Origin: a virus
IMG/VR virus record: IMGVR_UViG_3300022752_000162
Location: 1-39,941 of that record
DNA: 39,941 bases
Reading direction: 5' to 3' (one strand)
Part shown: piece after piece, positions 23,367 to 30,006 of the stretch
Position numbering within the stretch: position 1 is the first letter of the stretch
Layout: the number at the start of each line of letters is the position of its first letter
Position numbers and translations under genes: made by a program
Notes under the pieces: model-generated
Database searches by the model: none
What the model was told of the DNA's origin: nothing
What the model saw: only the letters and a program-made list of their open reading frames with translations

Positions 23367-24679
23367 GCCTGACCGCATTCTCCTCAACCACTTGGGGGCC
23401 GATTGAGAAGTCTATCCTATCCGCCCTTTGCCATGACTGGGCCGACAAGGGAAGAATCTTGGATGATCTCAAGCCATCCGACTTCTTCCTGACCGAGACC
23501 CAGAAGCTTTATTCCTATATCGCCTCCGAGATTGAGGCGGGTCGCCCAACTGATCCGGCCACGCTATCCGCAACTATGACGGATGGCGTTACAAGGAACC
23601 TGATTATAGAAATTTCCGGCACGCTCCCCTCCACGCCAACCCAGATTGATCGGCACATAGAAAAGCTGAAGGAGCTTTCCAGAGTCAGGACAATCACAAG
23701 GGCGTTGGAAGATGCTAAGGTTAAGCTGGAGCAGGGTGAGCCAAGCCTAGAGATTGCGAGCGGGCTTGAGAATGCAATGAAGGAGGTTGAGACGGATTCC
23801 CCTTCAGCCTGTATTACGATTGCCGAGTGTGCGGACAAGGCCTTGGAAGGAGTCAAAGCCGCCATCGAAAGGGGATGTCTCTATGCCGGAATCCCCTCCG
23901 GCATCCACAAGCTGGATCAGATTTGCGGGGGCTGGCAGGCGGGTCAACTGATTGGGATTGCCGCCAGAACAGGGGAGGGAAAGACAGCCCTTGCCCTTCA
24001 GCTTGCCCTCCATGCGGCAAGGTTTAGGTGGAACAAGGACACGAAAGACTGGGATGGCAAGGGGCATCCCGTGGTGCTGGTTGAGTTGGAGATGAGCGCA
24101 AGGGAGATCGGGCATCGGGCCATGTCCCATCTTGGAGGCCCGCCCATGTGGAAGATGCGGGACGGATCGAGCATGAATGACTTCGACAAGGCCAACCTGC
24201 ATGAGGCGAGAGGCAGGCTGGATGACATCCCTTTCTTTGTGGATGATCCCCCCAGACTCAGGCTTTCAGAGCTTCGGGCGAGGGCTCGGCGGTGGAGGAA
24301 GAAGATTGGGATGGAACTTCTGATCGTGGACTTACTTGGCAAGGTTAGCTCGGATACCAAGGAGAAGGACAGGTGGCGGGAGGTGGCTCTTGTTAGTCAC
24401 GGGCTAAAGGCTCTCGCCAAGGAACTAGGCATCCCCGTCATGGCGGTGTGTCAGTTGAATCGAGATTCCGTTGGGGATGGTGAGGCTGGGCTTCATCACT
24501 TGCGGGAATCCGGCGACATAGAGCAGGACTTGGATGTGGCGATTCTCCTGACGAAAAGAGAGGATGAATCGAGGAAGTTAAAGATAGCTAAGAATAGGAA
24601 TGGCTTCCTTGGCTCCTTGGATTTGGCCTTCGATGGGGATCATCAGAGTTTCAAGGAGATACAGAGGGAGGCGAAATGA
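23363..24679 (+). CDS. dnaB-like: replicative DNA helicase, DnaB type, 438 aa
   Basis: The N-terminal domain (residues about 10-110: EKSILSALCHD, FFLTETQKLYSYIA) resembles the helical DnaB N-domain. The RecA-like domain carries Walker A A201-R-T-G-E-G-K207-T208, a conserved VELEMS (239-244) and Walker B LLIVD (319-323) with sensor-like QLNRDS. RARRWRKKIGM and the DIEQDLDVAILLTKRED ending fit the family. It unwinds the fork 5'-3'. No primase domain is fused, and no phage primase or polymerase is seen, so it must work with host factors. ATGA overlaps on both sides. Confidence 0.85.
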   Translation: MSLTAFSSTTWGPIEKSILSALCHDWADKGRILDDLKPSDFFLTETQKLYSYIASEIEAGRPTDPATLSATMTDGVTRNLIIEISGTLPSTPTQIDRHIEKLKELSRVRTITRALEDAKVKLEQGEPSLEIASGLENAMKEVETDSPSACITIAECADKALEGVKAAIERGCLYAGIPSGIHKLDQICGGWQAGQLIGIAARTGEGKTALALQLALHAARFRWNKDTKDWDGKGHPVVLVELEMSAREIGHRAMSHLGGPPMWKMRDGSSMNDFDKANLHEARGRLDDIPFFVDDPPRLRLSELRARARRWRKKIGMELLIVDLLGKVSSDTKEKDRWREVALVSHGLKALAKELGIPVMAVCQLNRDSVGDGEAGLHHLRESGDIEQDLDVAILLTKREDESRKLKIAKNRNGFLGSLDLAFDGDHQSFKEIQREAK

Positions 24680-24978
24680 ACCTAGACGCATTCGCCGACT
24701 GGCTTACCTCTCATCTTATGGATGGGCCGGAACTGGTGATGACTGAGCATGGGCCGATGAATATAACCAAGGCCCGCATCTTGGCGGACGAGGGGGAACT
24801 AACGCTTGTCCCTTTGCGTACTGGCAGTACGGGAATGAGGGAGATCAGGTTCAACACGCTTCTCTTTGACATCCTGACGGAGCGTGGCTTCAGGCTCGAT
24901 CTAATCACCGGACAATATCACAATGAGACAACTCTACGAGACTCCGCAGGATCGGGAGAACAACGCAAGGCTGGCTGA
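24676..24978 (+). CDS. hypothetical protein, 100 aa
   Basis: ATGA overlap with the helicase. The product has an N-terminal helix (AFADWLTSHLMDG), a mixed beta part (ELVMTEHGPMNITKARILAD, ELTLVPLRTG) and a basic tail. The last 18 codons lie over the next gene. No family recognised. Transcription with the helicase hints at a replication accessory role only by position. Confidence 0.45.
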   Translation: MNLDAFADWLTSHLMDGPELVMTEHGPMNITKARILADEGELTLVPLRTGSTGMREIRFNTLLFDILTERGFRLDLITGQYHNETTLRDSAGSGEQRKAG

Positions 24979-25354
24979 CGAGTTTGGCAGGGCCTTGGGG
25001 TTTGCTTTGGATATCGCCCCGAAGGCCTGCCTATTCGACTACTGGGTGCTTACCCCTATCGGCCAATATGGGATTGCCGAGATGAGGATTCGGGCCTGTG
25101 AAAAGGAGAAGCACGACACGCTTTTCTTCTCCGCCACAAAGTGGAGGCATCTGACGCAACTGGCCGAAAGGTTCAGGATTCCATTCTTTCTTGTGGTGAA
25201 GTGGACAAACGGACAGGGCTATTTCCTTTGGAGGGGGCAGAAGTTTGGAAAGACTTTCGGTGGACGAAGCCGGATGAACATGAGGGATTCCTACGATCAG
25301 GAGGAACTGATCCAGATCCCGATCACGGAGTTCCATCCCTTCCATAACAAATGA
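24923..25354 (+). CDS. PD-(D/E)XK-like protein with altered active site, 143 aa
   Basis: Starts 56 bp inside the previous gene. The layout is like a small phage nuclease fold: FDYWVLTPIGQYGIAEMRIR (D39, then E53-x-R55 where E-x-K is usual), a strand-helix (LFFSATKWRHLTQLAERF) and a core strand (IPFFLVVKW). In related phage proteins the second half reads 'K...L...A...GIP....V', as here. Replacement of the motif Lys by Arg leaves catalysis uncertain. It may be a DNA-binding relic or a weak nuclease. Confidence 0.45.
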   Translation: MRQLYETPQDRENNARLADEFGRALGFALDIAPKACLFDYWVLTPIGQYGIAEMRIRACEKEKHDTLFFSATKWRHLTQLAERFRIPFFLVVKWTNGQGYFLWRGQKFGKTFGGRSRMNMRDSYDQEELIQIPITEFHPFHNK

Positions 25355-25575
25355 AGCTTCACCTCGAAGGCTTGGAGATCAGGACGGAGGCCGGAAACCC
25401 CATTGGCCCTAGGTTCATCATGGGAGGGAGGCCACCGCAATCAGGCTTCGGCCCATATAAAACAAAGGAGGAGGCCGAGGAGGCGATGGCTGAGTGGGAG
25501 GCCTACATCAACGAGAGACGGGAATCCAAGGACATGAGAAGGATTAAGGCCAACAAGAATGCAAGGATGGCATGA
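25351..25575 (+). CDS. hypothetical protein, 74 aa
   Basis: ATGA-coupled on both sides. The product has a beta-turn-beta N-terminal part (LHLEGLEIRTEAGNPIGPRF, GFGPYKTKEEAEEAM) like small phage proteins in which 'G.Y.T..EA...' repeats occur, then a basic helical tail (INERRESKDMRRIKANKN). Function unknown. Confidence 0.5.
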   Translation: MKLHLEGLEIRTEAGNPIGPRFIMGGRPPQSGFGPYKTKEEAEEAMAEWEAYINERRESKDMRRIKANKNARMA

Positions 25576-26177
25576 TTGATCTTCATAAAATAGCTCGCCA
25601 CATGGGGCTAAAGCCAAGCCTTGTCATGGAAATAGGGGTCAATGAGCCGGACAAATGCTCTCTATCGGGTTTTATTAAAGACGGAATAAGGGCGGTACTG
25701 GTGGAGCCTCTTCCTTGGTGTTCTGAAAACCTTCGTAAGGCCTTCCCAAATGCCGAGGTGATTGAGGCGGCTTGCGGGGAAAAGAATGGGGAGGTGGTGC
25801 TGTTCGACAGGGGAGAGGGGAGTTGGATCGAGGATGTGAAGGAGGGAGGTGCGCCAGACGAGCATCCAAGGCATTCTGGAATGAGAAGGGATGGGTTTGA
25901 AGAGAGATATCGCAGGCTCGTCAGGAGCATCCGATTCGACAGGGTGCTAGATCCCATGAGGCCGGACATCCTTGCCGTGGACATCGAGGGGGCGGAGTGG
26001 ATGGTGGTCGGACAAATGAAACTCGCAAGGCCCAAGCTGATCCGGCTTGAACTTCACTTCACACACTCCGGCTACCGCAACCCAGACAGGGACAGGATTT
26101 TGGAAAGGCTCTCCGCTTTGGGCTATGAGATTCTGGTTGAGGACATAAGCGACTGCCTCCTAGCAAGGATTGACTGA
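25572..26177 (+). CDS. FkbM-family methyltransferase, 201 aa
   Basis: A short member of the family. Motif I is LVMEIGVN (17-24), the SAM acid is in VLVEPLP (42-48), and the FkbM hallmark DILAVDIEGAEW lies at 132-143. A late LELHF strand (159-163) follows. These enzymes O-methylate sugars or polyketides using SAM. Together with the GT9 enzyme in the same operon it suggests a two-gene glycan modification set, though the genes are about 3 kb apart. ATGA overlap upstream. Confidence 0.75.
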   Translation: MIDLHKIARHMGLKPSLVMEIGVNEPDKCSLSGFIKDGIRAVLVEPLPWCSENLRKAFPNAEVIEAACGEKNGEVVLFDRGEGSWIEDVKEGGAPDEHPRHSGMRRDGFEERYRRLVRSIRFDRVLDPMRPDILAVDIEGAEWMVVGQMKLARPKLIRLELHFTHSGYRNPDRDRILERLSALGYEILVEDISDCLLARID

Positions 26178-26206
26178 CAGGCACTTGGGATTACGGGCTA
26201 GTGGTA

Positions 26207-26374
26207 ATGAAGAACAAACCGATCTGGAACAAACCCAACCCGAAAAAGGAATCCTCTCCGCTATCAGACAGGGCAAAGCAATGGGCCAAGAGCAGGGCGA
26301 AGGTGGCGGGAAGGCCTTATCCGAATGCGGTGGATAACATATCGGCGGCTAGGAAGTTTAAGATAGGCCTTTAG
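26207..26374 (+). CDS. small basic phage protein, 55 aa
   Basis: Frame from ATG 26207 to TAG 26372-26374. The product MKNKPIWNKPNPKKESSPLS continues to a conserved-looking phrase (AKVAGRPYPNAVDNISAAR), seen from memory in small phage and proteobacterial proteins whose motif is AGRPYPN.VDN. It is Lys/Arg-rich, so nucleic-acid contact is possible. It is the last gene of the rightward early operon. Confidence 0.55.
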   Translation: MKNKPIWNKPNPKKESSPLSDRAKQWAKSRAKVAGRPYPNAVDNISAARKFKIGL

Positions 26375-26386
26375 CACGCCCTCCGA

Positions 26387-26407
26387 TAATCAGGCTTTGC
26401 CTGATTA
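26387..26407. terminator. bidirectional terminator hairpin between convergent operons
   Basis: A perfect 9-bp stem (TAATCAGGC at 26387-26395, GCCTGATTA at 26399-26407) with a TTT loop, 12 bp after the last rightward stop and 25 bp from the end of the leftward operon. A second small stem (TCCGC/GCGGA, 26411-26423) follows. There is no long T-tract, so strength is uncertain, but the position between convergent genes is typical. Confidence 0.6.
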
Positions 26408-26432
26408 GAGATCCGCCTTGCGGACCAAAGAC

Positions 26433-26828
26433 CTAGTATGGGCCTCCGATGGCATTAAACTGAACATTCCCGTTATTGGGGCCAGTCAGGGGGATGTTGT
26501 AATAGATGCCGGACAGATCGGGCTGGCTTTGATAGCTATCCCTCACCACCACCCTATCCACATAGACAGGCCTATCCACCACAACCACCTCAGTCTCAGG
26601 TTCGGATCGACTGGATTGATAGGAGGCTCCGTAAGAGCCTGAGTAATACTTGCCCCGATACACCTCCATTGCGTAGTCATATTGGCGTTTCCTCTCTGCT
26701 TTGAAGTAGGCCGACCAAGCCTTTGTCTGGTCTTCCTTTGGAGTTGATGGACGAATGAATGTAAGGATTGCTGGTGCTATCCATAGAACAAGCAAGCCTA
26801 CGACTATCAGCCAGCCTCTCCGCTTCAT
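26433..26828 (-). CDS. membrane-anchored tyrosine-rich protein, 131 aa
   Basis: The start at 26828 is chosen for GGAGG just upstream on the minus strand, plus the overlap with the previous gene's stop. Residues 5-25 (GWLIVVGLLVLWIAPAILTF) form an N-terminal membrane span after MKRR. The rest is a charged helix (AYFKAERKRQYDYAMEVYRG), a Tyr/Ser-rich segment (YYSGSYGASYQSSRS), and a Val/Asp repeat (VVVVDRPVYVDRVVVRD). It may face the periplasm. No family recognised. Last gene of the leftward operon. Confidence 0.5.
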   Translation of the reverse strand: MKRRGWLIVVGLLVLWIAPAILTFIRPSTPKEDQTKAWSAYFKAERKRQYDYAMEVYRGKYYSGSYGASYQSSRSEPETEVVVVDRPVYVDRVVVRDSYQSQPDLSGIYYNIPLTGPNNGNVQFNAIGGPY

Positions 26829-27223
26829 GCCTCCAATCCTCGTCTTTCGGCTCTGGCAATCCAGCCGGATTTGAAGCCATTCCTTTTTGCAAATAAGACT
26901 GATCCATGATCGCATTTGAAGGCCTTGGCTATTTCCGTGGGGCGGACTCCGGCTCGGTCAAGCTTCTCCCAAACCGCCCATCTCTCCGCCACAATCTCCT
27001 TCTTGCGGCTTTTGCTAGCCCTAAGAAGGTCTTTGCTCACCTCAAGGATTGGCCTCTCCACTATGTCTATCTTGATGTTCTTGGATTTGACCAAGTGATC
27101 GCTCACTTTTTCCAAGCTCAGTTGCTTCTGGCCCAAAAGGGATAGGCTCTCCTCTAGGCTCCTTACTTTCTTTTCCAACTGATCGAGGCGGTAGGTGGTC
27201 GAGATTTGGAAGGCGTTGTTCAC
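26825..27223 (-). CDS. coiled-coil protein with DnaA-domain-IV-like HTH, 132 aa (GTG start)
   Basis: The start is placed at GTG 27223, which overlaps the TGA of the upstream gene (GTGA, 27223-27220) and has GGAGG about 9 bases before it. Residues 10-45 are coiled coil (RLDQLEKKVRSLEESLSLLG). Residues 93-114 (VRPTEIAKAFKCDHGSVLFAKR) resemble the dsDNA-binding signature of DnaA domain IV (IA..F..DH.SV..A.KR). This fits a small DNA-binding regulator that recognises a site by a DnaA-like HTH, without an ATPase. Function unproven. Confidence 0.5.
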   Translation of the reverse strand: MNNAFQISTTYRLDQLEKKVRSLEESLSLLGQKQLSLEKVSDHLVKSKNIKIDIVERPILEVSKDLLRASKSRKKEIVAERWAVWEKLDRAGVRPTEIAKAFKCDHGSVLFAKRNGFKSGWIARAERRGLEA

Positions 27224-27450
27224 TTGCTTGCCCCTCCAAGAGCAACCCTCGAAACCCTGCACACCTGCTCAAGGCTATATGACTCAACAATCTCCTTATC
27301 CTTGCGACAGATAACCTTGTCGCCCCGCCATCCGGCACGACAAAGGCAGATCATGGTGCGGTAGATGTCTCCAAAATTGGGAATGCCGTCCCCCCTCCAG
27401 ACAACGAAGGGAACCCCTTCGGCTTTCATTTGGTAGATGTATTTTCTCAT
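27220..27450 (-). CDS. hypothetical protein, 76 aa
   Basis: The start has AAAGGAG upstream on the minus strand. The product has four Cys (CLCRAGWRGDKVICRKD... and VCRVSR) around a basic core, so a metal site is conceivable but the spacing is not a standard zinc ribbon. GTGA overlap with the next gene. The last segment reads SYSLEQVCRVSRVALGG. No family recognised. Confidence 0.45.
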   Translation of the reverse strand: MRKYIYQMKAEGVPFVVWRGDGIPNFGDIYRTMICLCRAGWRGDKVICRKDKEIVESYSLEQVCRVSRVALGGASK

Positions 27451-27498
27451 ACTCGCTTTGCTCCTTTGGTTGCTGACGCAACCTAGTTGATTGTTGTC

Positions 27499-27606
27499 CT
27501 AGTCCTCCCGCATCGCAAGCCAAGCTCCGGCAAGGAGAAGGCAGGAGAAGAGGGGGATAGTCGCTCGGCAGATTGTATCCATAAGGGCTAGGCTCTCCGC
27601 TGTCAT
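27499..27606 (-). CDS. single-span membrane microprotein, 35 aa
   Basis: From ATG 27606, overlapping the TGA of the upstream gene (ATGA), to TAG 27501-27499. The product MTAESLALMDTICRATIPLF continues SCLLLAGAWLAMRED, one hydrophobic helix with polar ends. Missed by size cut-offs. Function unknown. Confidence 0.45.
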   Translation of the reverse strand: MTAESLALMDTICRATIPLFSCLLLAGAWLAMRED

Positions 27607-27950
27607 GGCCTCGCTCCTGTGCCTGCTTCGCAGGCTAGGGATAATTCAAGCTGTTTCCCATGCCCAGATAGATATCCTCGGCCTTGGCGTACAAATGTCC
27701 AAGGATCATCAACAGGATGACCGGAGAAGCCGGAGAACATGGAATATGCTGAATCCTTTCCCCTTCTACCTATGGCCTGATAGAACAGATCCTCCATAAG
27801 GTATTTTGTGAACTGGCCAGTAATTGTGTTATACCAGTAGCAACGCCAAAATCCTCCACGATTCCTGATCCTTCTTGTAACCATCAGCCAAGGGCTATTC
27901 TTGTAGGCCTTAAACTTATGACGGCTTTGGGCAATACTTGGCTTCTTCAT
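27603..27950 (-). CDS. hypothetical basic aromatic protein, 115 aa
   Basis: ATGA-coupled on both sides. The N-terminal 50 residues are basic and rich in Trp/Tyr (SRHKFKAYKNSPWLMVTRRI, GFWRCYWYNTITGQFTKYL), the rest Gly/Ser-rich. This could be a small nucleic-acid-binding protein. No family recognised. Confidence 0.45.
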   Translation of the reverse strand: MKKPSIAQSRHKFKAYKNSPWLMVTRRIRNRGGFWRCYWYNTITGQFTKYLMEDLFYQAIGRRGKDSAYSMFSGFSGHPVDDPWTFVRQGRGYLSGHGKQLELSLACEAGTGARP

Positions 27951-28225
27951 TCCTCATCCTCCTTAATTCTCTCCGCAATCTGCTCGCAGAGATTGTTGAG
28001 TTGATCCCAAGGGGAGCCGGAGACGGCATCCAGTTCCTCGGCCAGCCTCTCCTTGAAGGCAAGGTGGCGGGGATCGTCCCAGCTTTCCGCTTTCAGTTCC
28101 TTATCGAGGAATTGGTTATGATCCTCCGGCGTGACGGCAAGAAGCGTCACGGAAGGAAAGTCTTCTTGGAGTTTGTTGAGCCTTTCAAAGAAGGCTTCGA
28201 GGGTTTGGTTGGGGGCGGAAGTCAT
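27947..28225 (-). CDS. hypothetical acidic helical protein, 92 aa
   Basis: ATGA overlaps at both ends. Acidic and helical (LEAFFERLNKLQEDFPSVTL; FKERLAEELDAVSGSP; LCEQIAERIKEDEE). Strong negative charge is common in DNA-mimic or anti-defence proteins, but nothing specific is recognised. Confidence 0.5.
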   Translation of the reverse strand: MTSAPNQTLEAFFERLNKLQEDFPSVTLLAVTPEDHNQFLDKELKAESWDDPRHLAFKERLAEELDAVSGSPWDQLNNLCEQIAERIKEDEE

Positions 28226-28431
28226 CGGACTACCTCCAGTTCCTTTGCCATTCTCTCCATTACCTCAATCTGTCCTCTGACGAAGAAGGCATAGGCCATG
28301 TCTCCGTCTCTTGTGTTCATCATGGAGTCCTTTAGGAGGCCATCAGGATTTTCAATCCCATAACTAGCCAATACTTCCTTATGTTCCTTGAATTGCTTCT
28401 TCAGTTGCTTGAGGTTTGCTTTTATGTTCAT
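28222..28431 (-). CDS. hypothetical helical protein, 69 aa
   Basis: Preceded on the minus strand by AGAAAGGAACCCAA, a leader shared by three genes of this operon. The product is a charged helix pair (IKANLKQLKKQFKEHKEVL; VRGQIEVMERMAKELEVV) with a loop in between. Coiled-coil-like. Function unknown. Confidence 0.5.
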   Translation of the reverse strand: MNIKANLKQLKKQFKEHKEVLASYGIENPDGLLKDSMMNTRDGDMAYAFFVRGQIEVMERMAKELEVVR

Positions 28432-28444
28432 TGGGTTCCTTTCT
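28431..28444 (-). repeat. shared leader element AGAAAGGAACCCAA, copy 1
   Basis: Identical 14-base element, carrying the ribosome site AAAGGA, directly before the gene ending its start at 28431. Two further exact copies lie at 29626-29639 and 29849-29862. Distances to the ATG differ among the copies. Confidence 0.6.
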
Positions 28445-28457
28445 CTTTGTTTGGGTT

Positions 28458-28485
28458 AAGCCAGAGAGAGCTATCTCTCCGGCTT
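28458..28485 (-). terminator. stem-loop spanning a stop codon in the leftward operon
   Basis: AAGCC-A-GAGAGA (28458-28469), loop GCTA, TCTCTC-C-GGCTT (28474-28485). On the minus strand the single irregular pair becomes G-U, so a 12-bp stem forms in the leftward transcript only with wobble, whereas the plus strand has A-C. The loop contains the stop of the 28471-28677 gene. No T-tract follows, so it may be an attenuator, processing site or stabiliser rather than a full terminator. Confidence 0.5.
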
Positions 28486-28677
28486 GAGGAGGTGAAGGGG
28501 GCGGGGGAGTTCGAGCCAGCCAGCCCTACCTAGGCTAGTTAGACGCACAATCCGCAAAGGCTCAAACTCTAGGCCGTTCCTGACGAGCCAGCGATGGGCT
28601 AGGGCATAGCTATGGAAGGAGCCAAAGGCCTCTCCGCTATCTGCCACAAGGGTGAATGGAGAGGGGGAAAGGCTCAT
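28471..28677 (-). CDS. hypothetical protein, 68 aa
   Basis: ATGA-coupled to the RadC-like gene upstream. Product SPSPFTLVADSGEAFGSFHS, then YALAHRWLVRNGLEFEPLRIVR, a compact alpha/beta protein with a basic C-terminus. The stop lies in the loop of a strong stem-loop. No family recognised. Confidence 0.45.
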   Translation of the reverse strand: MSLSPSPFTLVADSGEAFGSFHSYALAHRWLVRNGLEFEPLRIVRLTSLGRAGWLELPRPLHLLKPER

Positions 28678-29150
28678 AGATAACCCGCCTCTCTGAAGGA
28701 ATAGTAGGCCTGCTGATTGCCGTTGCCGTCTTTCTGTCCGATAATGACATGATCCGTCAAGACTATATCGAGCATCTTTGCCCCTTCTCTGACTCTGCGG
28801 GTGATCTCCAAGTCGGCAGGGCTGGGCGAAGTCTCCCCGCTGGGGTGATTATGGGCGAAGATAATCCCATAAGCCAAGGTTGCCACGGCTGGCCGGAGGA
28901 TTTCCCTTGGGGTGACGCAGGTTTGATTGATCGTGCCAACGCTCACCATCTGCCAACTCTTGACCCTTAATTTCGTGTTGAGGTTGAACACAACCACGGC
29001 TTCTTTCTCAGGGTCAAACCAAGGGGCGGTGGCAACGCAAGTCTCCCAAAGGTGGCGGATTTTGGCGGGGGAGTTCGCCACGGATACCCCCTCGGCCTCC
29101 TCGCATACCTTGGAGATGATTTTGATCTCGTTTAAGTGGTAGGTTTTCAT
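28674..29150 (-). CDS. RadC-like JAB/MPN-domain protein, 158 aa
   Basis: The metalloprotease-like JAMM set is intact: E50 (EKEAVVVFNLNTK), H100-x-H102 (FAHNHPSGE), S110 and D113 in the pattern H-x-H-x7-S-x2-D. The C-terminal phrase PADLEITRRVREGAKMLDIVLTDHVIIG is the standard RadC signature. The HhH N-domain of chromosomal RadC is absent; instead there is a short helical start. Phage and plasmid RadC proteins travel with anti-restriction genes such as ArdC and ArdB, as here. Biochemical role still unsettled for the family. Confidence 0.8.
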   Translation of the reverse strand: MKTYHLNEIKIISKVCEEAEGVSVANSPAKIRHLWETCVATAPWFDPEKEAVVVFNLNTKLRVKSWQMVSVGTINQTCVTPREILRPAVATLAYGIIFAHNHPSGETSPSPADLEITRRVREGAKMLDIVLTDHVIIGQKDGNGNQQAYYSFREAGYL

Positions 29151-29175
29151 GGGTTTTTATTTGGTCTTATTACAC

Positions 29176-29619
29176 TTACTGAGGATCAAAGGCATCGCAG
29201 AAAGCCCTCGCCACTTCCTCCCCTGCATACCAAGCAAGGGCGTTAAGGACATTTACCCCCATCGGGTGAGCGATTCCGGCCAGTCCGTCAATGATTTCCC
29301 TGTCCGAAGGCTTGCTATGCCGGAAGCATCCGAAGCCTTTAATCATCTCCACCACGCCAAGCCCAAACTCTTGAGCCTGATCCATGGCTAGTTGCCGGAT
29401 CGCTTCCCTGTTCTTCTTGGCGAACTTCATCGTGTCGGCGTAAGAGATGAAGCCGGAAAAGCCCCCATCTATTCCGCCTCGGCAGATATCGGGGGCGGAT
29501 TCCTTAAAGGATTGCCAGCCTCCCATCTGCCGGACTACTGCACGGACAAGGGATTCAGGGATTGAGGTTGAGTTGATGAGGCCTTGCAGGGAAGGCCGTT
29601 GAGTTGCGGTTGTGTTCAT
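29176..29619 (-). CDS. conserved phage/plasmid protein (DUF7222-like), 147 aa
   Basis: The product follows a pattern I know from plasmid and phage islands: VRQMGGWQSFKESAPDI, GGFSGFISYADTMKFAKKNREAI, NALAWYAGEEVARAF. It is a helical protein with conserved Gly-Trp and Asp-Tyr positions. I associate it with DUF7222 from memory, not from a search. No activity known. Preceded by the AGAAAGGAACCCAA leader, with 12 bases to the ATG. Confidence 0.5.
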   Translation of the reverse strand: MNTTATQRPSLQGLINSTSIPESLVRAVVRQMGGWQSFKESAPDICRGGIDGGFSGFISYADTMKFAKKNREAIRQLAMDQAQEFGLGVVEMIKGFGCFRHSKPSDREIIDGLAGIAHPMGVNVLNALAWYAGEEVARAFCDAFDPQ

Positions 29620-29625
29620 GGGTTC

Positions 29626-29639
29626 TTGGGTTCCTTTCT
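29626..29639 (-). repeat. shared leader element AGAAAGGAACCCAA, copy 2
   Basis: Exact copy before the gene starting at 29619. See copy 1 for the set. Confidence 0.6.
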
Positions 29640-29643
29640 ATTG

Positions 29644-29844
29644 TTAAGCAAACAGAAGATTTCCTTGTTTGCGGATCATTCCGGCCTCGCAGAGGCCTGA
29701 GATTATGGCGTTGAATTGCTCAAGGGAGCATCCTTGCGTCATTAGCAGGGCATAGAGTGAGCCTTCCGGCGTTCCGGCTGGGTTCGTCTTGAGGGATTCG
29801 ATGATCCCATCGCATATCAGTTTAAGGGCTTGGGTTGGGTTCAT
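29644..29844 (-). CDS. hypothetical small winged-helix-like protein, 66 aa
   Basis: Product MNPTQALKLICDGIIESLKT, then SLYALLMTQGCSLEQFNAIISGL, then EAGMIRKQGNLLFA. The helix-helix-helix-beta-hairpin order is that of a mini winged helix, as used by many small DNA-binding regulators. Preceded by leader copy 3. Function unknown. Confidence 0.5.
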   Translation of the reverse strand: MNPTQALKLICDGIIESLKTNPAGTPEGSLYALLMTQGCSLEQFNAIISGLCEAGMIRKQGNLLFA

Positions 29845-29848
29845 TGGC

Positions 29849-29862
29849 TTGGGTTCCTTTCT
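29849..29862 (-). repeat. shared leader element AGAAAGGAACCCAA, copy 3
   Basis: Exact copy before the gene starting at 29844. See copy 1 for the set. Confidence 0.6.
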
Positions 29863-29865
29863 TTT

Positions 29866-29994
29866 TTATTTTGCTTCCGAGTAAAACAAGCCCCAAGCCA
29901 GCCACCCAAGGACGGAGAGGATGGGGATCAGGGGGATGAATAAGTCAGAGCCTTGGGGAAGGCTTTGGGCGAAGGATTGAAGAAAGGGGATCAT
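29866..29994 (-). CDS. single-span membrane microprotein, 42 aa
   Basis: From ATG 29994 to TAA 29868-29866. Product MIPFLQSFAQSLPQGSDLFI then PLIPILSVLGWLAWGLFYSEAK. One hydrophobic helix (about 19-38) with a polar periplasmic-like start. It lies between the ArdC-like and the winged-helix-like genes. Function unknown. Confidence 0.45.
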   Translation of the reverse strand: MIPFLQSFAQSLPQGSDLFIPLIPILSVLGWLAWGLFYSEAK

Positions 29995-30006
29995 TGTTAA
30001 GCCTTG

